From positions 1 through 64,000 of IMG/VR virus record IMGVR_UViG_3300042691_023183: a stretch of DNA of 64,000 nt; one strand, written 5' to 3'. The translations under genes were made by a program, and so were the position numbers. How positions within the stretch are numbered: position 1 is the first letter of the stretch; every line of letters begins with the position of its first letter. Below, piece by piece: positions 35,434 through 43,030 of this stretch. Under the pieces are notes generated by a model that saw only the letters and a list, made by a program, of their open reading frames with translations, was not told where the DNA came from and searched no databases. The stretch comes from a virus.

Positions 35434-35742
35434 ATGAAAAGAATTATAATTAAATCATTACTTGTTGCGTCATTACTCAGTTCAGTAACGGTTAATGCCG
35501 GACATTTCAGTTGGGGAGTTTCAATTAACCTTGGATTTCCAGTATATTGTCCTCCGCCACAACCAGTAATCTATTCACCTGTGGTATATCACCCACAAGT
35601 GGTTGTGGTTCCTCAACCAATAGTTCGTCATGTTGTATATTCTCAACCAGTAGTTGTCGTTGCACCACCACCGGTGATTTACTATCCGGCACCGACAATT
35701 TGGGTTGGTGGTGGTCATCATCATCACGGTCATAGACGATAA
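35434..35742 (+). CDS. Exported Val/Pro-rich protein with His-rich tail
   Basis: 102 residues from ATG 35434; a GTG 30 bases upstream is in frame but would spoil the signal peptide. MKRIIIKSLLVASLLSSVTVNA is a clear Sec signal with predicted cleavage after NA-x. The mature part is repetitive Val/Pro/Tyr sequence (HPQVVVVPQPIV, SQPVVVVAPPPVIYY) ending WVGGGHHHHGHRR, a potential metal-binding tail. Most likely a periplasmic or surface protein made during infection; I know no phage family with a defined function. A terminator follows at 19 bp. Confidence 0.6.
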   Translation: MKRIIIKSLLVASLLSSVTVNAGHFSWGVSINLGFPVYCPPPQPVIYSPVVYHPQVVVVPQPIVRHVVYSQPVVVVAPPPVIYYPAPTIWVGGGHHHHGHRR

Positions 35743-35760
35743 AATCCATAGATTCCTCGA

Positions 35761-35790
35761 AAATCCGCTGATAAAAACAGCGGATTTTTT
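35761..35790 (+). terminator. Rho-independent terminator
   Basis: 10-bp stem aaatccgctg/cagcggattt, 7-base loop, then T-rich tail running straight into the -35 box of the next promoter. Confidence 0.9.
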
Positions 35791-35791
35791 G

Positions 35792-35819
35792 TTGACTTTT
35801 TCTAGAACCGGTGTAGGAT
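35792..35819 (+). promoter_or_regulatory. Sigma-70-like promoter for MoxR gene
   Basis: TTGACT (35792-35797), 16-bp spacer, TAGGAT (35814-35819) preceded by TG. The block CCGGTGTAGGRTA is repeated in the next promoter at 36798-36826, suggesting a shared regulator or gene-pair control. Confidence 0.6.
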
Positions 35820-35837
35820 AGTGAAAATTAAATATAT

Positions 35838-36788
35838 ATGAGCAATACCAAACTCACCTCCGTCAACGAAATCCTCAATTCCGCCGTGTCTATGAAGCCG
35901 GCCGATGTCATCATTTCGGATCTCAAGTGGAAGTACCTTGTTCGATCCGTTCTCTATGGTAAGAACGTCCTCATGATCGGACCCACCGGTTGTGGTAAGA
36001 CTCTTGCTGCGCAAACTGTTGCAAAAGTCTTTAATCGTCCTTTCTTCTACTTTAACATGGGTTCTACTCAAGATGCTCGTAGTGCCCTTATTGGCAATAC
36101 TCACTTTGAAAAGGATACCGGTACCATTTTCAGCGAGTCTACGTTTGTCAGGGCCATTCAGACTCCCAATGCAGTCATTCTTTTGGATGAAATCAGTCGT
36201 GCTCATCATGATGCTGCAAATATCATGATGACTGTCTTGGATACTCTTCAGCGTTATCTTCGATTGGATGAAAAGAAGGATAATGCCATCGTGAATGTTG
36301 CCAAGGGTGTGTGTTTTATTGGCACCGCAAACATTGGTAACCAGTATACCGCAACCCGTGTTATGGATCGAGCGTTGATGGATCGTTTTTCTGTCAAGAT
36401 TGAGATGGATTTCCTCGATAAGGAGTCTGAGATCAACTTGGTTGTTAATCGGTTCAAGATTGATACCAAGAACTCTGAATTGTTCAACACCATTTCTGCC
36501 ATTTGTGAGATTGCATCTCATACCCGTGATCAGTATCGTCAGGATGATGGTAAGATTACCAACTTTGTGTCTACACGTGCTGTGTGTGAGATGGCAGAAT
36601 TGGTTAAGGATGGATTTAACCTTCGTGAAATTGCGGAGAGTGCCATTTATCCAGAGTTTTCTGTTGATGGTGGTGTTGACAGTGAACGTACTTATATCAA
36701 ACAGGTTGTTCAAAAATATATTCCGGCTGAATCTACCAATTCTCCTTTGATGAATGATCCGCTCAAGAACACTCAACCTCCTTTCTAA
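35838..36788 (+). CDS. MoxR/CobS-like AAA+ ATPase
   Basis: 316 residues. Walker A GPTGCGKT at residues 48-55, Walker B AVILLDEISRA, sensor-1 FIGTANIG and arginine-finger-like DRALMDRF are typical of MoxR-type AAA+ proteins, a group that includes the CobS subunit of cobaltochelatase reported from cyanophages. These ATPases work with VWA-domain partners to insert metals or remodel proteins. The neighbouring gene encodes such a VWA protein, and both promoters share the same CCGGTGTAGG block, so the two almost certainly act together. Substrate unknown. Confidence 0.8.
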   Translation: MSNTKLTSVNEILNSAVSMKPADVIISDLKWKYLVRSVLYGKNVLMIGPTGCGKTLAAQTVAKVFNRPFFYFNMGSTQDARSALIGNTHFEKDTGTIFSESTFVRAIQTPNAVILLDEISRAHHDAANIMMTVLDTLQRYLRLDEKKDNAIVNVAKGVCFIGTANIGNQYTATRVMDRALMDRFSVKIEMDFLDKESEINLVVNRFKIDTKNSELFNTISAICEIASHTRDQYRQDDGKITNFVSTRAVCEMAELVKDGFNLREIAESAIYPEFSVDGGVDSERTYIKQVVQKYIPAESTNSPLMNDPLKNTQPPF

Positions 36789-36797
36789 AAAAAGTTG

Positions 36798-36826
36798 TTG
36801 ACTTTTGTATAATTCCGGTGTAGGGT
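36798..36826 (+). promoter_or_regulatory. Sigma-70-like promoter for VWA gene
   Basis: TTGACT (36798-36803), 17-bp spacer, TAGGGT (36821-36826). ATG 36836 is only 9 bases beyond the -10 box, so the message would have almost no leader. Confidence 0.6.
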
Positions 36827-36835
36827 ATTAACACA

Positions 36836-38854
36836 ATGAAACATGTACATTCCGAATTTTGGTTGGATGAATTTGATGACTTTGACTCAACCGTCGAGGT
36901 TGATGCTACAACTCGTCTTATTCGTCTGAACATGACTCGTAGGGCTGTTGCCAATTTTGTTAGTATCCTCACCGGAAAGAACATCCCTGTTATTTTTAGT
37001 GATAGTGGTGAAAACATGACCGATGGTAAGGTCGTGTATCTTTCTTCTGATATTGATCAACCAGAGGACTTTGATAGTCTGGTTGGATTGGCTCTTCACG
37101 AAGGTTCTCACGTGTTGTTGTCTGATTTTCGGTTGGTGGTTGATCTGTGGCAGAATATTCCTCGTAGTCTTTATAACATTGCTGAACCAAAGGGTTTTTC
37201 CAAGACTGATGTGGCGTCTTTTCTCAAGACTGTCCTCAACGTTATTGAGGATCGTTATATTGATCAGTTTGTGTATAAGAATGCTCCGGGTTATCGTGGT
37301 TATTATTTGGCACTGTACGATAAGTTCTTCAACAACAAGAGCATTGACATGATGCTCGAATCACAGATGTATCGTAGCGCTACTCTTCAGTCGTATGAAG
37401 CTCGGTTGATTAACTTGACCAACAAGAATACTGATCTGGATGCGTTGCCTGATTTCCGTAATATTGCCGAATTAATTGGTATTTCCACTATTGACCGATT
37501 GGTTACGCCTCAGGATCGTCTTAATGTGGCTATTAAAGTCTGTGAACTGATTTTCAAGAACATTGATGCTGACCAACAAAAGTCAGAGGATGGTTCTTCA
37601 AAGACTGGAAAAGGATCCGGTGAAAATGCCACTGTTGTTATTGTCCCAGAAGATGATGTTATTGGAGGCACTTCTACATCGGTCACTTCTTCTACAATCA
37701 ATTCTGATGAAGTCACTAAGAAGGCTAATGAACAAAGTGGTGTTTCAAAGTCAAAACGTGATGCTGTGGATCGTGCTTTGAAGAAACAAAAGATCTTTGT
37801 TTTGGGTAACATTAAGAAGTCGAAGATTTCGGCTACTCAAAAGAAGATTCTTGATAGTTTGGAAAACGCAGGTGTTACTATTGTTAACGTTGGAAATCAA
37901 CTTGGCGACAATACTCCTATTACTGCTGGTGTTGACTGTATTGTTGTCAAGAATTTTACCCGTGACTTGATTTTTTCTGATATTTGTCCTTGTACACAAT
38001 ACGATGATAAAAAGAATCCCACCTCGGAGACCAAGATGGCAGTTGAACGGGGTGTTCAACTTGGTGTTTTGCTTGGAAAACGTTTGAGTATTCGTAGTGA
38101 GATTAATACTACGAAGTATATGCGTAAGTCTGTTGGCAAAATTGATCGACGTGTTTTGTCTGAATTGGGATTTGACAATGACAACGTTTTCTATAGAATT
38201 GAAACTGACTTGTATAAGAAGGCGTTCATTCATATTTCAGTTGATGCTAGTGCAAGTATGCAGGGTAAAAAGTGGAATAATACCATAACTTGTGTCACTG
38301 CAATTTGTAAGGCAGCGTCTATGATTTCGAACATTCGGGTTAGTGTAAGTGTTCGTACTACCAGTATGAGTTCCGGTCATCCTTATATTGCTATGGTTTA
38401 CGATTCTGCTAAGGATTCATTTGCCAAGGTGATTAATCTGTTTCCGTATTTGGGTCCAAGTGGAAGTACACCAGAAGGTCTTTGTTTTGAGGCAATTATG
38501 AATATGTTGAAAGACTGTGGAGAAAACGAGGATTATTATTTCCTTAATTTCTCTGATGGCGAACCGGCATATTGTTATAATTCTCCAAAGGTTGGACAGT
38601 TTATCCATTATTCTACCGATAATGGGGCAAAACACACTCGTAAACAAGTTGGTAAGATTCGTGAGAAGGGATACAAGGTGTTGGCATATTACATTACCGA
38701 AAGTAAAACTCTAAAGAGACTTGGTGAATTTAATAGTTTTAACGTTTTTAAGACGATGTACGGTAAAGATTCTCGGTACATTGATGTAACGAATATCGTT
38801 AGCGTTGCTAAGACGATGAATGAAATGTTTTTGAACAGTAACAGTAAAGTTTAA
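36836..38854 (+). CDS. VWA-domain protein with HExxH motif (CobT-like partner of MoxR ATPase)
   Basis: 672 residues. Near the N-terminus LALHEGSHVLLSD (His88, Glu89, His92) is a zinc-metallopeptidase HExxH motif. A disordered Ser/Thr/Lys linker spans ~245-310. The C-terminal third is a von Willebrand A domain with MIDAS residues in VDASASM (Asp470, Ser472, Ser474) and LNFSDGEPAY. CobT/BchD-like proteins pair a VWA domain with a MoxR/CobS ATPase; the added HExxH suggests proteolysis or metal binding. Function in phage growth is unknown. Confidence 0.7.
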   Translation: MKHVHSEFWLDEFDDFDSTVEVDATTRLIRLNMTRRAVANFVSILTGKNIPVIFSDSGENMTDGKVVYLSSDIDQPEDFDSLVGLALHEGSHVLLSDFRLVVDLWQNIPRSLYNIAEPKGFSKTDVASFLKTVLNVIEDRYIDQFVYKNAPGYRGYYLALYDKFFNNKSIDMMLESQMYRSATLQSYEARLINLTNKNTDLDALPDFRNIAELIGISTIDRLVTPQDRLNVAIKVCELIFKNIDADQQKSEDGSSKTGKGSGENATVVIVPEDDVIGGTSTSVTSSTINSDEVTKKANEQSGVSKSKRDAVDRALKKQKIFVLGNIKKSKISATQKKILDSLENAGVTIVNVGNQLGDNTPITAGVDCIVVKNFTRDLIFSDICPCTQYDDKKNPTSETKMAVERGVQLGVLLGKRLSIRSEINTTKYMRKSVGKIDRRVLSELGFDNDNVFYRIETDLYKKAFIHISVDASASMQGKKWNNTITCVTAICKAASMISNIRVSVSVRTTSMSSGHPYIAMVYDSAKDSFAKVINLFPYLGPSGSTPEGLCFEAIMNMLKDCGENEDYYFLNFSDGEPAYCYNSPKVGQFIHYSTDNGAKHTRKQVGKIREKGYKVLAYYITESKTLKRLGEFNSFNVFKTMYGKDSRYIDVTNIVSVAKTMNEMFLNSNSKV

Positions 38855-38881
38855 CAATTAACAAGAAAGGAAATATATAAC

Positions 38882-39292
38882 ATGAAGAAGACAAATCGAC
38901 AGAATAAGACTGGACTTAGCGTGAATTGGCCAACTGGCTTTTACACGATGGAGACCAGTGAATCACATCCTAACATTACCAGTTTGTGGAGTCAGAATCA
39001 GCATTTTGCTGCTTTGATTACGCTTCGGGTTAGGTTGACGAATGCAATTGAGGCAAATCAGGTGGTTTCTCTGGGTACCATTAAGGGTTCCAAGGGTCGT
39101 CCTAAGTTGGTTTTTGCCAACACTCCGGTGTCTCAAGAAACCATTGAATCTGCTCGTGCAGCTGGCGTTACGCTCAACGATAACATTCCTCACGTTGTGA
39201 ATGTCATGAGTGTGTCTCCTGCTACTGAGGAGGTTTCAGAGGTGGTTGATCATGTGAGTCAGACTGACAAGACTGCCGTCTCTGCGGTTTAA
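38882..39292 (+). CDS. Hypothetical protein
   Basis: 136 residues; ribosome site AAGAAAGGAAA 12 bases before ATG 38882. It contains NWPTGFYTMETSE, TSLWSQNQHFAALITLRVRL and IKGSKGRPKLVFA, with a Ser/Val/Thr-rich tail. No family recognised. Sits 27 bp after the VWA gene and may share its transcript. Confidence 0.5.
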   Translation: MKKTNRQNKTGLSVNWPTGFYTMETSESHPNITSLWSQNQHFAALITLRVRLTNAIEANQVVSLGTIKGSKGRPKLVFANTPVSQETIESARAAGVTLNDNIPHVVNVMSVSPATEEVSEVVDHVSQTDKTAVSAV

Positions 39293-39344
39293 AATAAAGT
39301 AACGGTGTTCACTTTCTATATATATCAAAGGTAACTTTGGTATT

Positions 39345-39623
39345 ATGAGAAAACACTATTACTATTTTGAATTGGCAAAAGGAGATGCGTATTTGTTATA
39401 CGATGGGGAGAGTCTAATAAAATTGGACTCTCCTCTTTCTATTGGCAATGAACGTGAAGTTAAATTGGCTGTAACAAAACTTCCTAAAGATAAAAATGAC
39501 AAATTGCCAATAGTAACTTATTCTGAATTACTAAATGTAAAAATAGAGTCATCTAAGATAGTATTTGACTTTAAGCGTGGTACTACTATAGACTTTGAAG
39601 ATAGAAACAAGAAGAAAACCTAA
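39345..39623 (+). CDS. Hypothetical protein
   Basis: 92 residues, AAAGGTAAC ribosome site upstream. KHYYYFELAKGDAYLLYDGE suggests a small beta-rich domain. It overlaps the following gene by 1 bp, implying a functional pair with the DUF4338-like protein, but nothing else indicates its job. Confidence 0.5.
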   Translation: MRKHYYYFELAKGDAYLLYDGESLIKLDSPLSIGNEREVKLAVTKLPKDKNDKLPIVTYSELLNVKIESSKIVFDFKRGTTIDFEDRNKKKT

Positions 39624-40813
39624 TGAACACAGAACATCAATTTTTTGATTTAGACGTATTTAAATTCGATAAGGAAGTAGAAAAAAGAAAGTTCATAGAC
39701 AATATGAACTTTTTGAAATCTATGAGTGTCGAAGAGTCAACGTTCTATAAGAAGTGGGAGGAAGTAAAAGAATATAGTAAGTTTGCAACTAAGTCTGATG
39801 ATGTCTTTTGTAAGATTTGGAAACCCAAGGATCTTAACAACGAAGAGTTGACGTTGCAGCAATTGGAGAAAATGAATCCAACTATGGTTCATGTGGAAAC
39901 TGAACAACAAGAGTTGGATTGGTTGATGTTGCGTGTGTTTTGTCATACGATGGAGTTTAGTCAAACTCCGGGTAGGTTTCTAAAGTTTCTTATTACTGAT
40001 GGTAACGAGGATAATCCCAAGTATCTGGGAGCGGTATCTGTATCAAGTGACGTTATTACGATTCAGGATAGAGATGTTTATCTAGGATGGACACCCAAGA
40101 ACAAGTTGGAAGATGGTAAACTGGTTCATAGTGCAATTGGAAGTTGTATTATGTCAACTCAACCTTTTGGATATAACTTTCTTGGTGGTAAGTTGATAGC
40201 GTGTTTGGTTACATCTTCTGCAGTACGTGATGTATGGAAGAAGTTGTACGGACAAACTTTGGTAGGTATGACGACAACCAGTCTATATGGTAGTTACAGT
40301 ATGTACAACAGTTTGAAGTGGTGGCACAAATGTGGAACCAGCGCTGGTAAGATCCCTATTAAGCCAGATGACACCTTCTATCAAATTTGGCACGATTGGA
40401 TCAAGGAGAATAAATCTAATGAATACATCAAAAAGATGACTCAAAAGGATGATGTCTCTGGACCTGTAACTGGCGCTAAACAACGTGTATTGAGTATGAT
40501 CTTTCAAGAGTTAAAGATTAAAACTCAAGATTACGTTCATGGGTATGAAAGAGGTGTTTATTATAGTTGTTTTTATGAAAATACCAAGGAGTTCTTGAAG
40601 AACGAGATTACTGAAGATCGATTGGTAATGAAAAAATTGTTCGTGGATGACACGAATGTTATAATGAATTGGTGGAAATCTAAGGCAAAAGACCGTTATT
40701 TGAAGTTAAAATCGGAAAATAATCTTAAAAATGACGTTTTGTATTATAGTCCTATGATCGACCTGTCATATCAAGACGCTAAGGAAAAGTTTTTTAAAGA
40801 AGTTGGCCGATGA
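39623..40813 (+). CDS. DUF4338 / DruA-like protein (tentative)
   Basis: 396 residues. A central core reads YLGAVSVSSD, RDVYLGWT, then MSTQPFGYNFLGGKLIACL, DVWKKLYGQTLVG, and MYNSLKWWHKCGTSAGKI. This order (LGA...RD..IGW...L....W...YG..LV....Y....W...GTS.G) parallels the DUF4338 domain found in DruA of the Druantia defence system and in some transposon proteins. The resemblance is from memory of the pattern and distant. It could be a nucleic-acid enzyme; a role in anti-defence or inter-phage competition is speculation. Confidence 0.45.
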   Translation: MNTEHQFFDLDVFKFDKEVEKRKFIDNMNFLKSMSVEESTFYKKWEEVKEYSKFATKSDDVFCKIWKPKDLNNEELTLQQLEKMNPTMVHVETEQQELDWLMLRVFCHTMEFSQTPGRFLKFLITDGNEDNPKYLGAVSVSSDVITIQDRDVYLGWTPKNKLEDGKLVHSAIGSCIMSTQPFGYNFLGGKLIACLVTSSAVRDVWKKLYGQTLVGMTTTSLYGSYSMYNSLKWWHKCGTSAGKIPIKPDDTFYQIWHDWIKENKSNEYIKKMTQKDDVSGPVTGAKQRVLSMIFQELKIKTQDYVHGYERGVYYSCFYENTKEFLKNEITEDRLVMKKLFVDDTNVIMNWWKSKAKDRYLKLKSENNLKNDVLYYSPMIDLSYQDAKEKFFKEVGR

Positions 40814-40817
40814 GTTC

Positions 40818-40826
40818 ATATTTATA
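40818..40826 (+). promoter_or_regulatory. ATATTTATA late-type motif
   Basis: Exact motif, 23 bases before GTG 40850. An AGGA ribosome site lies between. Confidence 0.5.
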
Positions 40827-40849
40827 ATGTACAATAAATAGGACTCTTT

Positions 40850-41458
40850 GTGCTAGATTTTATTTCTTATAACAGATTTAACACGTTTATAGAACGTTTG
40901 TTGGTGGTGAGAAAAACCCAAGTTTCGCCATCATACGTGGATAACTCCGCAAACGGTTTATTTACTGGACCTGTTGGTACCATTCTTCAAAAGCGTGGTA
41001 ATATCTTTTCGTACAAATATCCCAACGATCCCGATTTTACTGTCATCAATTATACCAATAACACCATTGAAAGGTTGTGTAATAACTATTCTGTGGTATT
41101 AAACAGTGGTGTAAATAAGAATGTAACGTGGGTCAAAAAGGATAACAGTCCGGGCACAAAATGGGAAAATAAAGGTGTTAACAGTCAGATATGTGTAATT
41201 TGTGAAATTACACCTGCTGCGCCATGTACAACACCAATTATCAGTTATATTACACCTACACCTACTCCATCTCCATATACTTATTATGGTGATATTGTTG
41301 TTGGTACATTACGAGTAACTACGTTAATTGTTGACAGTAATACGCCATGTCCACCGACCGGCTCTGGTTCATTTGGACAAGTGAGTATATGTGAAAATTA
41401 CCTGTATATTTACGATGGTACTAAATGGAAACGTTTTGAACTTTCGACTTATTATTGA
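40850..41458 (+). CDS. Putative virion surface protein with C-terminal FGQ-ICENY repeat domain
   Basis: 202 residues from GTG 40850. The N-terminal half has a compact domain with NGLFTGPVGTILQKRGNIF and TWVKKDNSPGTKWENKG. A Pro/Thr-rich hinge (TPTPTPSPYTYY) leads to ~50 residues, GDIVVGTLRVTTLIVDSN...FGQVSICENYLYIYDGTKW. That last domain is repeated as a separate gene downstream. The Pro-Thr hinge, late motif and repeated beta-type domain fit a fibre, decoration or head-associated protein. No named family. Confidence 0.5.
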   Translation: MLDFISYNRFNTFIERLLVVRKTQVSPSYVDNSANGLFTGPVGTILQKRGNIFSYKYPNDPDFTVINYTNNTIERLCNNYSVVLNSGVNKNVTWVKKDNSPGTKWENKGVNSQICVICEITPAAPCTTPIISYITPTPTPSPYTYYGDIVVGTLRVTTLIVDSNTPCPPTGSGSFGQVSICENYLYIYDGTKWKRFELSTYY

Positions 41459-41460
41459 TT

Positions 41461-41652
41461 ATGTCAACAACGTATACTGAAATAAGTGCCAGTACAGCTA
41501 CAATCACCACTTTGATTGTGAATGATTCTGGCTCATGCACTCCTACTTCAAGCACCACCGGTACATTTGGTCAAATCATCATTTGTGAAAACTACATCTA
41601 CGTGTATGACGGTGTTCAGTGGAAACGTGGTGAGTTTAGCACATATTCTTAA
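41461..41652 (+). CDS. Small protein duplicating the C-terminal domain of the preceding gene
   Basis: 63 residues from ATG 41461, 2 bp after the previous stop. SASTATITTLIVNDSGSC and FGQIIICENYIYVYDGVQWKR align with the preceding gene's C-terminus: shared FGQ, ICENY, YDG, WKR and STY. Two cysteines are at equivalent positions. A tandem duplication that freed one domain as a stand-alone protein is the simplest reading. Confidence 0.55.
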   Translation: MSTTYTEISASTATITTLIVNDSGSCTPTSSTTGTFGQIIICENYIYVYDGVQWKRGEFSTYS

Positions 41653-41666
41653 AAAAGTCTGTACAC

Positions 41667-41689
41667 GACGGTATTTTTATGATACCGTC
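41667..41689 (+). promoter_or_regulatory. Stem-loop just upstream of UV endonuclease start
   Basis: Perfect 8-bp stem gacggtat/ataccgtc with a 7-base loop, ending 5 bases before ATG 41695. There is no T-run, so it is more likely to control translation initiation than to terminate. Confidence 0.4.
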
Positions 41690-41694
41690 ATCTC

Positions 41695-42621
41695 ATGCGT
41701 AATCATCGTTATAGTCTGTGTTGTATTTCTCTTCAACTCCAAGATCAGGGTATTCAAGCGTCTACCATGACCAAAACACGGTTTCTTCAGTTGGAACGTG
41801 TCAACGCTGAACGTATTGTTGCAGATCGTACTCTCAACAACGTATTTGTAACTCGTAAGACCCTTGAGTTTTGCGCAACTCGTAAGTGGAATTACCGTGT
41901 CAGTAGCGGTTTGATGCCTCTGGAAACTCTTCCTGAAGCCAATCTTTCAATTGAAACTACCTACAACTTTGACAAAATCAAACAAGAGTTTGATTTGTGT
42001 GCGTCAGTGATCAAACAACACAACATTCGTTGTTCAACGCATCCTGACCAATTTGTGGTTCCTGCCAGCGCAAATCCTGCTGTGGCTCAAAAGTCTGTCA
42101 TCGAATTGGAATCTCATGGAAAAATGATGGATTATTTGGGTCTTCCTCAATCATATGAGGCTCCCATCAACATTCATATGAATTGTTTCAAAGGTGCTGA
42201 TCTAAAAGACATCGCAAAACGTTTTATTGACGTATACAACGATCTTTCTGTGTCGGTGAAGCGTAGACTGGTTTTGGAGAACGAAGACAAGCCTAACAGT
42301 TGGAATGTGGAACAGTTGTATGAACACATTTATCAACAGACTGGTATTCCAATTACTTACGACAATCTTCATTTTCGGTGTAATCCGGGTCGTCAAACTG
42401 CTACTGAAGCGTTGAAAATGGCTACAACTACGTGGTCTACGTACATTCCATTGTTTCACTTTAGCGATAACGATCCTTCTGAAAAGAATCCTCGGTCACA
42501 TGGACAATATGTTAGGGATATTCCAGTGGAATATGCCACGTATGATGGCAATTTGGATTTGGAGATGGAGTTTAAAGCCAAAGATTACGCCATTGAAAAA
42601 TTTCAATCTGAGTTGAAATAA
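41695..42621 (+). CDS. UV-damage endonuclease (UvdE/UvsE family)
   Basis: 308 residues from ATG 41695; the early strand YSLCCISLQLQ and helix TFLQLERVNAER-type sequence belong to the TIM-barrel core, so this start rather than the internal ATG 41767 is right. Metal-ligand motifs are present: STHPDQFV, INIHMN, LVLENEDK, YDNLHFRCNP and LFHFSDND. The family nicks DNA 5' of UV photoproducts and abasic sites, an alternative to photolyase or T4 endonuclease V. It fits a phage exposed to sunlight. A hairpin precedes the start. Confidence 0.85.
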   Translation: MRNHRYSLCCISLQLQDQGIQASTMTKTRFLQLERVNAERIVADRTLNNVFVTRKTLEFCATRKWNYRVSSGLMPLETLPEANLSIETTYNFDKIKQEFDLCASVIKQHNIRCSTHPDQFVVPASANPAVAQKSVIELESHGKMMDYLGLPQSYEAPINIHMNCFKGADLKDIAKRFIDVYNDLSVSVKRRLVLENEDKPNSWNVEQLYEHIYQQTGIPITYDNLHFRCNPGRQTATEALKMATTTWSTYIPLFHFSDNDPSEKNPRSHGQYVRDIPVEYATYDGNLDLEMEFKAKDYAIEKFQSELK

Positions 42622-42634
42622 AAAAACAATTCTG

Positions 42635-42662
42635 TTGACATCCTGAGTATGTATGATATGAT
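42635..42662 (+). promoter_or_regulatory. Strong sigma-70-like promoter for basic-protein/clamp-loader/dTDP-sugar operon
   Basis: TTGACA (42635-42640), 16-bp spacer, TATGAT (42657-42662). Leader of about 55 bases to ATG 42724. No terminator is seen before 48528, so it may drive the genes up to rmlB. Confidence 0.65.
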
Positions 42663-42723
42663 AGGAGACGTTAGTTACAAAACTAACAAAATAAAAAACT
42701 AAAATACTAAATATAATAAAGTT

Positions 42724-43008
42724 ATGAAGATTATTAATGACGCACGTCGTAAGACGTATTTTGTTCAACGTAAGAACGCCGCAATCAATACTTATATTGC
42801 GGGACCAACCAATGGCGCTCATCGAGCGACCCGTTTGACCCTTCATGTCGGCAAGACCCGACTTGACCTCAACGGTCGTCAGATTCGTGCTCTTCGTAAT
42901 GTCCTCGATACGAGTAAGGCTCTTGCTGGAGTTCGTACCCGTACGGCGATTAAGGCTGCCAAGCCGACAAAGCCTGCTAAGCCTGCTAAGCCGGTTAAGA
43001 CCAAGTAA
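42724..43008 (+). CDS. Small basic protein with histone-H1-like KP-rich tail
   Basis: 94 residues. The first ~70 form a possible folded domain (GAHRATRLTLHVGKTRLDLNG). The tail is KAAKPTKPAKPAKPVKTK, resembling histone H1 or bacterial HU-like basic tails. Strongly positive overall, so nucleic-acid binding is likely. First gene after the 42635 promoter, with C-rich codons as in the SSB gene, consistent with strong expression. Family not recognised. Confidence 0.55.
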   Translation: MKIINDARRKTYFVQRKNAAINTYIAGPTNGAHRATRLTLHVGKTRLDLNGRQIRALRNVLDTSKALAGVRTRTAIKAAKPTKPAKPAKPVKTK

Positions 43009-43030
43009 AACTACTAACATAGACAGAGAT

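Noticed and set aside
35802-36776. Long minus-strand frame (324 codons) opposite the MoxR gene
   Set aside because: It is the mirror of a well-supported plus-strand ATPase with intact Walker motifs; its translation has no recognisable domain.
37751-38233. Minus-strand frame of 160 codons inside the VWA gene
   Set aside because: Antisense shadow of a well-supported gene without ribosome site or domain.
42845-43030. Upstream part of a frame running from 42845 to 43180
   Set aside because: The portion before ATG 43031 overlaps the basic protein gene at 42724 in another frame; the downstream ATG begins the plausible 49-residue gene.
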